From: Pseudomonas sp. Irchel s3h17
GTDB taxonomy: Bacteria > Pseudomonadota > Gammaproteobacteria > Pseudomonadales > Pseudomonadaceae
Assembly: GCF_900187505.1 (NCBI RefSeq)
Contig: NZ_FYDL01000022.1
Coordinates: 1-62,966 of the forward strand
Direction of reading: 5' to 3'
DNA: 62,966 nt
The notes below the pieces were generated by a model. The model was not told where the DNA came from. It worked only from the letters and a program-made list of their open reading frames with translations, and searched no databases. Below, piece by piece: positions 8,583 through 16,084 of this stretch; the first letter of the stretch is position 1, and every line of letters starts with the position of its first letter. The position numbers and the translations under genes are program-made.

Positions 8583-8686
8583 TAACCAAACTGAGCCTCC
8601 CCAGCCGGTATTCCAGTGCCTAAGATCGACGCCAGCAATGTCGGTCAGGCTCTGGCCGCCGACTGAATCTACCGAGGAGTAGTGCC

Positions 8687-9856
8687 GTGGACGCGGGTCA
8701 TGTTTTGCCGGGAATCGCTGCACAGCAAGAGGAAATGATCAGCCTGCGTCAACGCATACACGCCCATCCCGAGCTTGGGTTCGAGGAGTTCGCCACCAGT
8801 GCGCTGGTGGCGCAGTGCCTGAGCCGGTGGGGCTATGACGTCAGCACCGGCGTGGGCAAGACCGGCGTGGTTGCAACATTGCGCAATGGCGCGGGGCGCT
8901 CCATCGGGCTGCGCGCCGACATGGATGCACTGCCGATTCAGGAAGCCACCGGCTTGCCTTATGCCAGCCGGGTCGACGGTGTGATGCATGCCTGCGGCCA
9001 CGATGGCCATACCGCCACCCTGCTGGCAGCAGCCAGGCACCTGGCCCACACCCGGGACTTCAATGGCACCGTGCAGCTGATTTTCCAACCGGCCGAAGAG
9101 GGCCTGGGTGGCGCAAGAACAATGCTCGAAGACGGGCTGCTCGAGCGCTTCCCCTGCGATGCGGTGTTTGCCATGCACAACGTGCCGGGCTATCCGGCGG
9201 GGCAACTGGGTTTCTACAGTGGCCCATTCATGGCCAGCGCCGATACGGTGACGATCAAGGTCATTGGCACGGGCGGCCATGGTGCGGTACCGCACAAGGC
9301 GGTCGACCCGGTGGTGGTCTGCGCATCGATCGTGATCGCCTTGCAAAGTATCGTCTCGCGCAACGTCAGCCCGCAGGAGATGGCGATTATCACCGTGGGT
9401 TCGATCCATGCCGGGAGCGCGTCGAATGTGATTCCCGAATCCGCCGAGATGAGCCTGAGCGTGCGCGCGCTGACCCCCGAGGTGCGCGGCTTGCTTGAAC
9501 GGCGGATCACCGACCTGGTGCAGGGGCAGGCTGCCAGTTTCGGGGCGCGGGCCGACATCGACTACCAGCATTGTCATCCGGTGTTGATCAACGATCCCGA
9601 GCAGACCGCGTTCGCCCGCCAGGTCGCAGAAGACTGGCTGGGAGCGGGGCAGTTGATCGATGACCTGCGGCCCTTTACCGCCAGTGAAGACTTTGCGTTC
9701 ATTCTGCAACAATGCCCCGGCAGTTACCTGGTGATCGGTAATGGTCAGGGCGACAGCGGCTGTTTGCTGCATAACCCCGGTTACGACTTCAACGATGCCT
9801 GCCTGCCGATAGGCGCGAGTTATTGGGTGAAGCTGGTGGAAGGTTTTCTGCGCTGA
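8687..9856 (+). CDS. M20-family metal-dependent amidohydrolase (hippurate hydrolase-like)
   Basis: 389 residues. Binuclear metal motifs of the M20D family are present: LRADMDALPI, HACGHDGHTATLL, FQPAEEGLGGA and a C-terminal ASEDFAF. These enzymes hydrolyse N-acyl or N-aroyl amino acids to the free amino acid. The start is GTG 8687, seven bases after GAGGAG. The order M20 enzyme then amino-acid-type binding protein, opposite a LysR regulator, suggests uptake and deacylation of an amino-acid conjugate. The specific substrate cannot be read from sequence. Confidence 0.88.
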   Translation: MDAGHVLPGIAAQQEEMISLRQRIHAHPELGFEEFATSALVAQCLSRWGYDVSTGVGKTGVVATLRNGAGRSIGLRADMDALPIQEATGLPYASRVDGVMHACGHDGHTATLLAAARHLAHTRDFNGTVQLIFQPAEEGLGGARTMLEDGLLERFPCDAVFAMHNVPGYPAGQLGFYSGPFMASADTVTIKVIGTGGHGAVPHKAVDPVVVCASIVIALQSIVSRNVSPQEMAIITVGSIHAGSASNVIPESAEMSLSVRALTPEVRGLLERRITDLVQGQAASFGARADIDYQHCHPVLINDPEQTAFARQVAEDWLGAGQLIDDLRPFTASEDFAFILQQCPGSYLVIGNGQGDSGCLLHNPGYDFNDACLPIGASYWVKLVEGFLR

Positions 9857-9934
9857 GGCGCAGTGGTTCAGGCAACCCGCCTGTACCCACGTATTGGCAA
9901 CCCGGCTCGGCGAGCTCCCTGGAGGAAAATAACC

Positions 9935-10723
9935 ATGAACAAGATGATTGCGGCGGTTTCACTGGTGTTGATCTCGGCATCCGGCCTGGCCGGTGCGGCC
10001 GACTGGTCCGGCAAAGTGTTGAGGCTGGCGGTTGACCCGACGTACCCACCGTTGGAATACAAAAACCAGGATGGCACGCTGACCGGTTTTGGCGTCGACA
10101 TCGCCCACGCCCTGTGTGCAGAGCTGAAGGCCAAATGCGTCTGGGTTGAAAGCAGCTGGGACGGGATGATTCCGGGACTGCTGGCCCACAAGTTCGACGC
10201 CATTGCGTCGTCGATGACCGTCACCCCCAAGCGCCAGACCCGGATTGCCTTTACCGACAAAGTGTCCAACGCACCGGCCCGCCTGGTCATCAAACGTGGG
10301 GCGGACCTGCAGCCCAGCGTCGAGTCGCTCAAGGGCAAGCGCGTCGGCGTGGAGCAGGGCTCGACCCAGGAGGCCTTTGCCAAAGCCGTCTGGGGCACCC
10401 AGGGCGTGGAGGTCCTGTCCTATCAGAACCAGGACCAGGTCTATGCCGACCTGGTGGTAGGTCGGCTCGATGCTTCGCTGCAGGGCTCGATCCAGGCCAG
10501 CTACGGGTTTCTCAACAAGCCGGTGGGCAAGGACTACACCTTTGCCGGTGGCACCCTGGATCACCCCGAGTTCTTTGGCGTCGGTGATGGAATCGGTGTG
10601 CGCAAGGACGACCTCGAGTTGCGCGAGGACCTGAACAAGGCGCTGGCGACGATTCTGGCCAACGGCACGTACGCGCGGATCAACGACAAGTACTTCGATT
10701 TCGACGTCTACGGCGCGAAATGA
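9935..10723 (+). CDS. Periplasmic amino-acid-type substrate-binding protein
   Basis: 262 residues with a cleavable signal peptide (MNKMIAAVSLVLISASGLAG) and a type 2 periplasmic binding fold of the amino-acid family (LRLAVDPTYPPLEYKN, GFGVDIAHALCAEL, FDAIASSMTVTPKR). GGAGG precedes the ATG by nine bases. No permease or ATPase gene lies beside it, so it must use an ABC transporter encoded elsewhere or act as a sensor ligand. It is probably in one transcript with the M20 gene (78-base gap). Confidence 0.88.
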   Translation: MNKMIAAVSLVLISASGLAGAADWSGKVLRLAVDPTYPPLEYKNQDGTLTGFGVDIAHALCAELKAKCVWVESSWDGMIPGLLAHKFDAIASSMTVTPKRQTRIAFTDKVSNAPARLVIKRGADLQPSVESLKGKRVGVEQGSTQEAFAKAVWGTQGVEVLSYQNQDQVYADLVVGRLDASLQGSIQASYGFLNKPVGKDYTFAGGTLDHPEFFGVGDGIGVRKDDLELREDLNKALATILANGTYARINDKYFDFDVYGAK

Positions 10724-10756
10724 CGGTTGCTCCTGCACGGGCCGGTCGCCGCCTGT

Positions 10757-11203
10757 CTAATCATGTGCGGCCCACGGTAGAAAGGTAACGCCGAACTGCT
10801 CGGCAATCGCCAGGATCTGCGGCAGGTCCTCGGGCACCTTGAGTTGATCCAGGGCGGTGAACAGCTTGCCGCCCCTGGGATCGGAGACCACCCCGATGAT
10901 CTTGGCGCGGGCGCTGAGGTTTTTGTAAGCGTGGATCGTGCCGGCCGGGATATGCACATAACCGCCGCGGGTCATGGTGGTGGAACAGCCATCCACGGTG
11001 ATTTCGACCTGGCCGTCGATGACGTAGAAGGCTTCGTCCCAGGGGTGGAAATGCGGGGGCGGGCCGCCGCCCTGTACGCCTTCCTGGATATGCATTTCGA
11101 AGGGTTTGCTCAGGTCGCCCTCGGCGAGGATGGTGATGTTTTCGCCCACGACCTTGACGGGCGCCGGGGTCTGGTCGGCTTCGATGATGTGAACGGTGCG
11201 CAT
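10757..11203 (-). CDS. Cupin-domain protein
   Basis: 148 residues, a single small beta-barrel. Cupin motif 1 is visible as PPPHFHPWDEAFYVIDGQ, and motif 2 covers GGYVHIPAGTIHAY. Metal-binding histidines and a glutamate are present, so it may be a small dioxygenase or isomerase, or a metabolite-binding protein. The ATG at 11203 opens the family sequence. It is convergent with the binding protein gene and divergent from the PLP enzyme gene; the function is not assigned. Confidence 0.8.
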   Translation of the reverse strand: MRTVHIIEADQTPAPVKVVGENITILAEGDLSKPFEMHIQEGVQGGGPPPHFHPWDEAFYVIDGQVEITVDGCSTTMTRGGYVHIPAGTIHAYKNLSARAKIIGVVSDPRGGKLFTALDQLKVPEDLPQILAIAEQFGVTFLPWAAHD

Positions 11204-11398
11204 GACGGCTCTCCGGCGCGAGGATCAACGCATGTGAGTATAGGCACCCGGGGACTGCGGCCCTGGCAGTTCCCGCCGTGCGGTAATCGGCAGGCTCGCG
11301 TGGGTGAGGGCGGCGGAGGCTAGACTGAGGTGTACAGCGCATTTTCAGTCGGCACCGCTAGCGGGTTGCCGTCCATCCGGTCGTGTCGGGAGGCCCTA

Positions 11399-12310
11399 AT
11401 GCTGCATATCAGAACACCCCTGGTGCTGCACCCGGGGCTGAGCACCGCGAGCCGGCGCATCTGGCTCAAGCTGGAAAACCTGCAACCCGGCGGCTCTTTC
11501 AAAATGCGCGGCATGGGCCTGCTGTGTACCGAGGCGACCTTGCAGGGCAAGCAGAAAGTGGTCTGCCCCTCCGGTGGCAATGCCGGCTATGCCACCGCTG
11601 TCGCAGCGGCGGCATTGGGCCTGGCGGCGATCATCATTGTGCCGGACACCACCCCTGAATCGACCCGGGCGCGCATTGCCAGGACCGGGGCCGAGGTGAG
11701 GGTGCACGGCAAGGTCTGGGACGAGGCCAATCAGTTGGCGCTGGAACTGGCCAGGGACGCCGATACCGAATACGTGCCGGCGTTCGACCACCCGACACTG
11801 TGGGAAGGGCACAGCACGATGGTCGATGAGATCCTTGAGGACTGCCCTCAGGTCGACACGGTGGTGCTGTCGGTCGGTGGTGGTGGCTTGCTGGCTGGCG
11901 TGCTCACCGGACTGATCCGCCACGCCCGGCTGGATTGCCGGATCATCGCCTGCGAAACCGAGGGCACGGCCTCATTCGCGGCGGCGCTCAAGGCCGGGCA
12001 TCCGGTCAAGCTCGCCGGGATCAACAGTGTTGCCAGCTCACTGGGCGCATTGCAGGTGGCGCAGTGGCCGGTGCAGCACATCGGTCGGTTCCTGCACACC
12101 TGCGTGGTATTGCCGGATGCCGACGCCATCATGGGGGTCGTGCGTTATGCCGATGATTTGCGCCAATTGGTGGAACCGGCGTGCGGTGTTTCGCTGGCCG
12201 TGGCCTATCTGGACCACCCGGCCATTGCCGATGCCCACGATGTGGTGATCGTGGTCTGTGGCGGGGTGAGTATCAGTGCCCGGCAGGTGGCGCAGTGGGA
12301 GCAATCGTAA
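11399..12310 (+). CDS. PLP-dependent serine/threonine dehydratase-like enzyme
   Basis: 303 residues of fold-type II PLP enzymes. The cofactor lysine lies in NLQPGGSFKMRG, the substrate/phosphate loop in SGGNAGYATA, and the glycine-rich cofactor clamp in SVGGGGLLAG. The length and absence of a regulatory ACT domain match catabolic serine dehydratases of the liver SDS type, which give a 2-oxo acid and ammonia. ATG 11399 follows GGGAGG. It may handle the amino acid released by the nearby M20 enzyme, but this is inference. Confidence 0.82.
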   Translation: MLHIRTPLVLHPGLSTASRRIWLKLENLQPGGSFKMRGMGLLCTEATLQGKQKVVCPSGGNAGYATAVAAAALGLAAIIIVPDTTPESTRARIARTGAEVRVHGKVWDEANQLALELARDADTEYVPAFDHPTLWEGHSTMVDEILEDCPQVDTVVLSVGGGGLLAGVLTGLIRHARLDCRIIACETEGTASFAAALKAGHPVKLAGINSVASSLGALQVAQWPVQHIGRFLHTCVVLPDADAIMGVVRYADDLRQLVEPACGVSLAVAYLDHPAIADAHDVVIVVCGGVSISARQVAQWEQS

Positions 12311-12334
12311 GGCGGGGGCTGGGGCCTGTGCAGA

Positions 12335-12354
12335 CCCGGAACCTGGGTTCCGGG
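12335..12354. terminator. Perfect hairpin between convergent genes
   Basis: CCCGGAACC and GGTTCCGGG pair across a two-base centre, between the PLP enzyme stop and the ppnN stop. It lacks a clear T run on either side, so termination activity is uncertain. Confidence 0.4.
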
Positions 12355-12374
12355 CCGGTCAGTCGAGGGTGCGC

Positions 12375-13748
12375 TTAACTGATGACCCGATAGCACGGGA
12401 CATACGCGGCGCCACCTGGCAGCTTCATGCGGTGTTGGGCCACAAAGGCTTGCAGCAGTTTGTCCAGCGGCTGCATGACGGCCGCGTCGCCGTTGATCTC
12501 GTAAGGGCCATGTTCTTCGATCAGGCGAATGCCCTTGTCCTTGACGTTGCCGGCGACGATCCCGGAAAACGCACGGCGCAGGTTAGCCGCCAGTTCATGG
12601 GCGGGCAGGTCGTGGCGCAGTTGCAGGCCGGCCATGTTTTCGTGGGTGGGGTCGAACGGGCGCTGGAAGCCTTCGTCGATCTTCAGCAGCCAGTTGAAAT
12701 GGAACGCATCGTTACGCTCGCGGCGGAACTGCTTGACCTCCTTGAGCCCCTGGACCATCTGCCGGGCGACCTCGGCCGGGTCGTCGATGATGATCTCGTA
12801 GTGACTCTGGGCCTCTTCACCCAGGGTGGCACCGACGAACGCGTGCAACTGCTGCAGGTAGGGTTCTGCGCTGCGCGGGCCGGTCAGGACGACCGGGAAG
12901 GGCAGGTCGCGGTTGTCCGGGTGCATCAGGATCCCGAGCAGGTAGAGGAACTCCTCGGCCGTGCCGGCGCCACCCGGGAAAATGATGATGCCGTGGCCGA
13001 CACGCACGAAGGCCTCCAGGCGCTTCTCGATGTCGGGCAGGATCACCAGTTCGTTGACGATCGGGTTCGGCGCCTCGGCGGCAATGATGCCGGGCTCCGT
13101 CAGGCCCAGGTAGCGGCCGTTGATGATCCGTTGCTTGGCGTGGGAAATGGTGGCGCCCTTCATCGGGCCCTTCATGACCCCCGGCCCGCAACCGGTGCAG
13201 ACGTCCAGGCTGCGCAGGCCGAGTTCGTGGCCGACCTTTTTGGTGTACTGGTATTCCTCGCTGCTGATCGAGTGACCGCCCCAGCACACGACAATCTTGG
13301 GTTCCACGCCGGGGCGCAGGGTACGGGCGTTGCGCAGCAGGTGGAATACGTAGTCGCTGATGCCTTGCGAGGAGTCGAGGTCGATGCGCTGGCTGTCCAG
13401 TTCGTTCTCGGTGTACACGATGTCACGCAGGGCGCTGAACAGCATTTCGCGGGTGCTGGCGATCATTTCGCCGTCGACGAAGGCGTCCGCCGGTGCGTTG
13501 AGCAACTCCAGGCGTACACCACGGTCTTGTTGATGAATGCGAATCTCGAAGTCCCGATAGGCTTCCAGGATGGTCTTGGCGTTGTCGACATGGGCGCCGG
13601 TATTGAGGATGGCCAGGGCGCATTGGCGAAAGAGAGAGTAGATGCTGCCTGAACCTGCGGCGCTCAATTGTTGAACTTCGCGTTGGGACAGTGTTTCCAG
13701 GCTGCCTTTGGGGCTCACCGAAGCATTGATTACTTGTCTTGCTGTCAT
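12375..13748 (-). CDS. ppnN: Nucleotide 5'-monophosphate nucleosidase PpnN
   Basis: 457 residues, collinear with E. coli PpnN (YgdH). The N-terminal regulatory part carries SPKGSLETLSQREV. The central LOG domain shows VCWGGHSISSEEY and the motif PGGAGTAEEFLYLLG. The C-terminal part includes RRAFSGIVAGNVK and FVAQHRMKLPG. The enzyme cleaves nucleoside monophosphates to base and ribose 5-phosphate and in E. coli is stimulated by (p)ppGpp. The start at 13748 fits the family N-terminus. It stands alone and is convergent with the PLP enzyme gene. Confidence 0.93.
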   Translation of the reverse strand: MTARQVINASVSPKGSLETLSQREVQQLSAAGSGSIYSLFRQCALAILNTGAHVDNAKTILEAYRDFEIRIHQQDRGVRLELLNAPADAFVDGEMIASTREMLFSALRDIVYTENELDSQRIDLDSSQGISDYVFHLLRNARTLRPGVEPKIVVCWGGHSISSEEYQYTKKVGHELGLRSLDVCTGCGPGVMKGPMKGATISHAKQRIINGRYLGLTEPGIIAAEAPNPIVNELVILPDIEKRLEAFVRVGHGIIIFPGGAGTAEEFLYLLGILMHPDNRDLPFPVVLTGPRSAEPYLQQLHAFVGATLGEEAQSHYEIIIDDPAEVARQMVQGLKEVKQFRRERNDAFHFNWLLKIDEGFQRPFDPTHENMAGLQLRHDLPAHELAANLRRAFSGIVAGNVKDKGIRLIEEHGPYEINGDAAVMQPLDKLLQAFVAQHRMKLPGGAAYVPCYRVIS

Positions 13749-13995
13749 TCTAAATTCCCTGAGAACGATGAGAGCGGGCCGACAGGCTCGATAACATCAG
13801 GATAGTCAGCGCCGAAGCGATCGTGCTGTCGCCATCTTCTAGGCGTGCGGTCATGAATGCAAATATCGCTGACCTGGAGCGTGGGCCATCAGCGCTTGCG
13901 GCTGCCCCATGATCGCAAATTGTCTGATAGCGCTGACGCTGTTTGCCCACGGCTGAACAACAGTGGCCAACTCTTTTCCCTTGATGAGAATCAGC

Positions 13996-14445
13996 ATGGC
14001 CCGCCTGCACCTGGATTTCCCGCAGAACCCGTTTTTCTATGCCACCGCGTTGACTGTCCGGGTGACGGACGTCAACGCCGCCCATCACCTGGCCAACGAC
14101 TCGATGATCTCGATGATTTCCGAGGCGCGTGCGCGGATGTTGTTTGAGTACGGGGTGAACATCGACGACATCATCGTGACGGACCTGGCGACGGTCTACC
14201 GCGCCGAAGCCCATGCCCGGGATCAGTTGCTGTTCGAGGTGGGGCTGATGGACCTGAACACGTATGGCGGCGACATCATCTTTCGCATCACCCGTCCGGC
14301 CGACGGCACGCTGATTGCCCTGGCGAAATCGGGCTTTGTGTTTTTCGACTACCCGAGCCGCAAGGTCACCGCCATGCCGGCGGATTTCATTTCCAGGTTT
14401 CCCGAGGTCAATGTGCTGCTGGCCACTATGCACGGCACGCTGTGA
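13996..14445 (+). CDS. Hot-dog thioesterase (YbgC/4HBT-like)
   Basis: 149 residues with a hot-dog fold signature: FFYATALTVRVTDVNAAHH, then ISMISEARARMLFEYG. Members hydrolyse acyl-CoA or aroyl-CoA esters. The strict catalytic Asp-x-x-Gly-His motif of 4HBT enzymes is replaced by VTDVNAAHH, so activity may differ. The start is placed at ATG 13996; ATG 13984 and GTG/ATG sites further up are possible, and none has a strong ribosome site. A degenerate copy of its 3' end lies at 14639. Confidence 0.75.
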   Translation: MARLHLDFPQNPFFYATALTVRVTDVNAAHHLANDSMISMISEARARMLFEYGVNIDDIIVTDLATVYRAEAHARDQLLFEVGLMDLNTYGGDIIFRITRPADGTLIALAKSGFVFFDYPSRKVTAMPADFISRFPEVNVLLATMHGTL

Positions 14446-14469
14446 ATCATCGTGCCGAGGTCGATCACC

Positions 14470-14600
14470 GTGGCGAGGGAGCTTGCTCCCGCTGGGCTGC
14501 GCAGCGGCCCCAGCAAGGCCACGTGTTCCGTCAGAAAGACAGTGTCCATCACTTTAAGGGCCGCTTCGCTTCCTGAGCGGGAGCAAGCGCCCTCGCCACG
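14470..14600. repeat. REP palindrome pair (REPIN-like)
   Basis: Two inverted copies of the GTGGCGAGGG...GCTCCCGC REP motif (14470-14515 and 14575-14600) enclose about 60 unrelated bases, between the convergent thioesterase and the 133-residue hypothetical gene. The outer repeats seen in the copies at 5563 and 53882 are absent. Confidence 0.75.
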
Positions 14601-14638
14601 AAGATGGCGGTGCCTGAGCTACCGGGGCGGGCGCTCCA

Positions 14639-14678
14639 TACCCCGAGCCGCAACGTCATCGCCATGCTGGCCGATTTC
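14639..14678 (+). repeat. Degenerate duplicate of the thioesterase 3' end
   Basis: About 34 of 39 bases match positions 14350-14388 inside the thioesterase gene (shared pieces include CCGAGCCGCAA and GCCATGC). The copies lie on either side of the REP pair. It is not an intact reading frame and looks like a remnant of a local duplication. Confidence 0.55.
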
Positions 14679-14775
14679 GATGGAGCGGGTGAGAACCCGG
14701 GTGTGGAGCAAGGTGAAAACTGGCAGCTGAATCCAAGGGCACCACCCGAAAGAGTGGGGTGCTTGTTGCACCGGC

Positions 14776-15177
14776 TCAGGCATCGCGCAACAGGTCGTGT
14801 GCGTTGAGCAGTTCGTAGGCAATTTCCGGGTGGTTTTCCAGGCCACGCCGAATGGCGGCGGGGATGGTCTGGCGAGTCTTGCGACACAACCCGGGCAGCT
14901 CCAGCAGCCGAATGCCGATGCCGCGCATGCTGCGCACTTCATGGAAGCTGGGGGTGATTTCCACGCGAATGCCCAGTTGCTCGTGCATCCGCTGCTGCAG
15001 GCGCTGCAGATCGGTCAGGCTCTGCAGGTTTTCCAGACGTTCGAGCAGGCGCTTTTCCTCATGCCGGGTCAGTTGCAGGATGCGCGCATCAGTGCCGGCT
15101 GATTCCAGCAACTGGTCACGCCCGCAATCGCAGGCACCGGGTGGGCAGGGTGAGCGAATCGGCAAAGTGGCTGTCAT
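14776..15177 (-). CDS. Conserved hypothetical protein with N-terminal cysteine cluster
   Basis: 133 residues, not recognised with confidence. The N-terminus carries a compact CPPGACDCGRDQL cluster that could bind a metal or iron-sulphur centre. The rest is predicted helical (LTRHEEKRLLERLENLQSL), with a C-terminal LPGLCRKTRQTIPAAIRRG segment. No signal peptide or membrane segment is seen. The start at 15177 is supported by GGGAG upstream. It lies 47 bases after the L,D-transpeptidase stop on the same strand, so it could be its downstream operon partner. Confidence 0.7.
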   Translation of the reverse strand: MTATLPIRSPCPPGACDCGRDQLLESAGTDARILQLTRHEEKRLLERLENLQSLTDLQRLQQRMHEQLGIRVEITPSFHEVRSMRGIGIRLLELPGLCRKTRQTIPAAIRRGLENHPEIAYELLNAHDLLRDA

Positions 15178-15224
15178 GGTCTCCCTTTGGAAAATCGCCT
15201 GTGCGGAGCCTTTCAGGTGACCGG

Positions 15225-15938
15225 CTAGCCTTTGTTGTTGGCAAGGATGCTGGCCACCTGGCGCGGCTGGCAGTTGAGATAGGGCGATGACTTCAACCAG
15301 CGCTGGTCCGGATACCAGGAAAACATGAACTGGCCGTCCTTGAGTTTGTCGATCACCTGGCGTGCCACCTGTGGCCGTACCGCCGGGCAGCCCTGACTGC
15401 GGCCGATGCGGCCCTGGCGTTCGCTCCACAACGGGCTGACGTAGTCCGCGGCATGAATCACGATCGCCCGATCACGGGCCAGGTCATTGAAACCGGGCTC
15501 CAGGCCATCCATGCGCAGGGAGTAGCCGTGGGCGCCCTGATAACTTTCCTGAGTGCGAAACAGCCCCAGGCTGGACTGGTAGCTGCCCACGCGGTTGGAG
15601 AATTGGGTGGCAAAGTTTTCGCCGGACATTTGCCCGTGGGCCACCAGGTCGCGCAGCACCAGGGCTTTCTTGCGCAGGTCGAAGATCCACAGGCGTCGCG
15701 CCGTGGACGGCTGCGAGTAATCGATCACGGCCAGGTGCTCGGCCCGCCGGGCGCCATTGTTGACCGCGCACTGCATGGCGCTCAGGGCACTTTTTAGCGC
15801 TTGGGGATTGAGTTCCGGCGCCGCGTGCGCGAGGCTGTTATACAACGCCTGATGAGTGGTGCTGGCGGCGAGCGCCGGACTGCAGAGGGCGCCAAGGGTG
15901 GTGACTGCCAGACAGATCCGGCGCAAAAAAGTCAGCAT
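15225..15938 (-). CDS. Secreted L,D-transpeptidase catalytic-domain protein (YkuD_2 type)
   Basis: 237 residues. A signal peptide (cleavage near ALAA) is followed by a catalytic domain with HAADYVSP and the nucleophile motif GRSQGCPAV. The family joins or trims peptidoglycan peptides, or attaches proteins to the wall, in the periplasm. The start at 15938 coincides with the signal peptide; the ribosome site is weak. It is divergent from a second, larger L,D-transpeptidase gene 146 bases away, so the two may share regulation. Confidence 0.85.
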   Translation of the reverse strand: MLTFLRRICLAVTTLGALCSPALAASTTHQALYNSLAHAAPELNPQALKSALSAMQCAVNNGARRAEHLAVIDYSQPSTARRLWIFDLRKKALVLRDLVAHGQMSGENFATQFSNRVGSYQSSLGLFRTQESYQGAHGYSLRMDGLEPGFNDLARDRAIVIHAADYVSPLWSERQGRIGRSQGCPAVRPQVARQVIDKLKDGQFMFSWYPDQRWLKSSPYLNCQPRQVASILANNKG

Positions 15939-16084
15939 GGGTAGAGAGTCCTCATTGTTTCTGTTGGCTCCCGACTTCCTGTCGCTCCCCGGGCAGGTCC
16001 GTTTACGGACTCGCCTGACGCTCGCCGCACCTGCCGCAGAGGTCGACCGTCAAAACCAGACGGCCATGGATTGGAGTAAAGCAG

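Noticed and set aside
12276..13652. 458-codon open frame antisense to ppnN
   Set aside because: ppnN is unmistakable on the minus strand; the plus frame is a GC-bias artefact.
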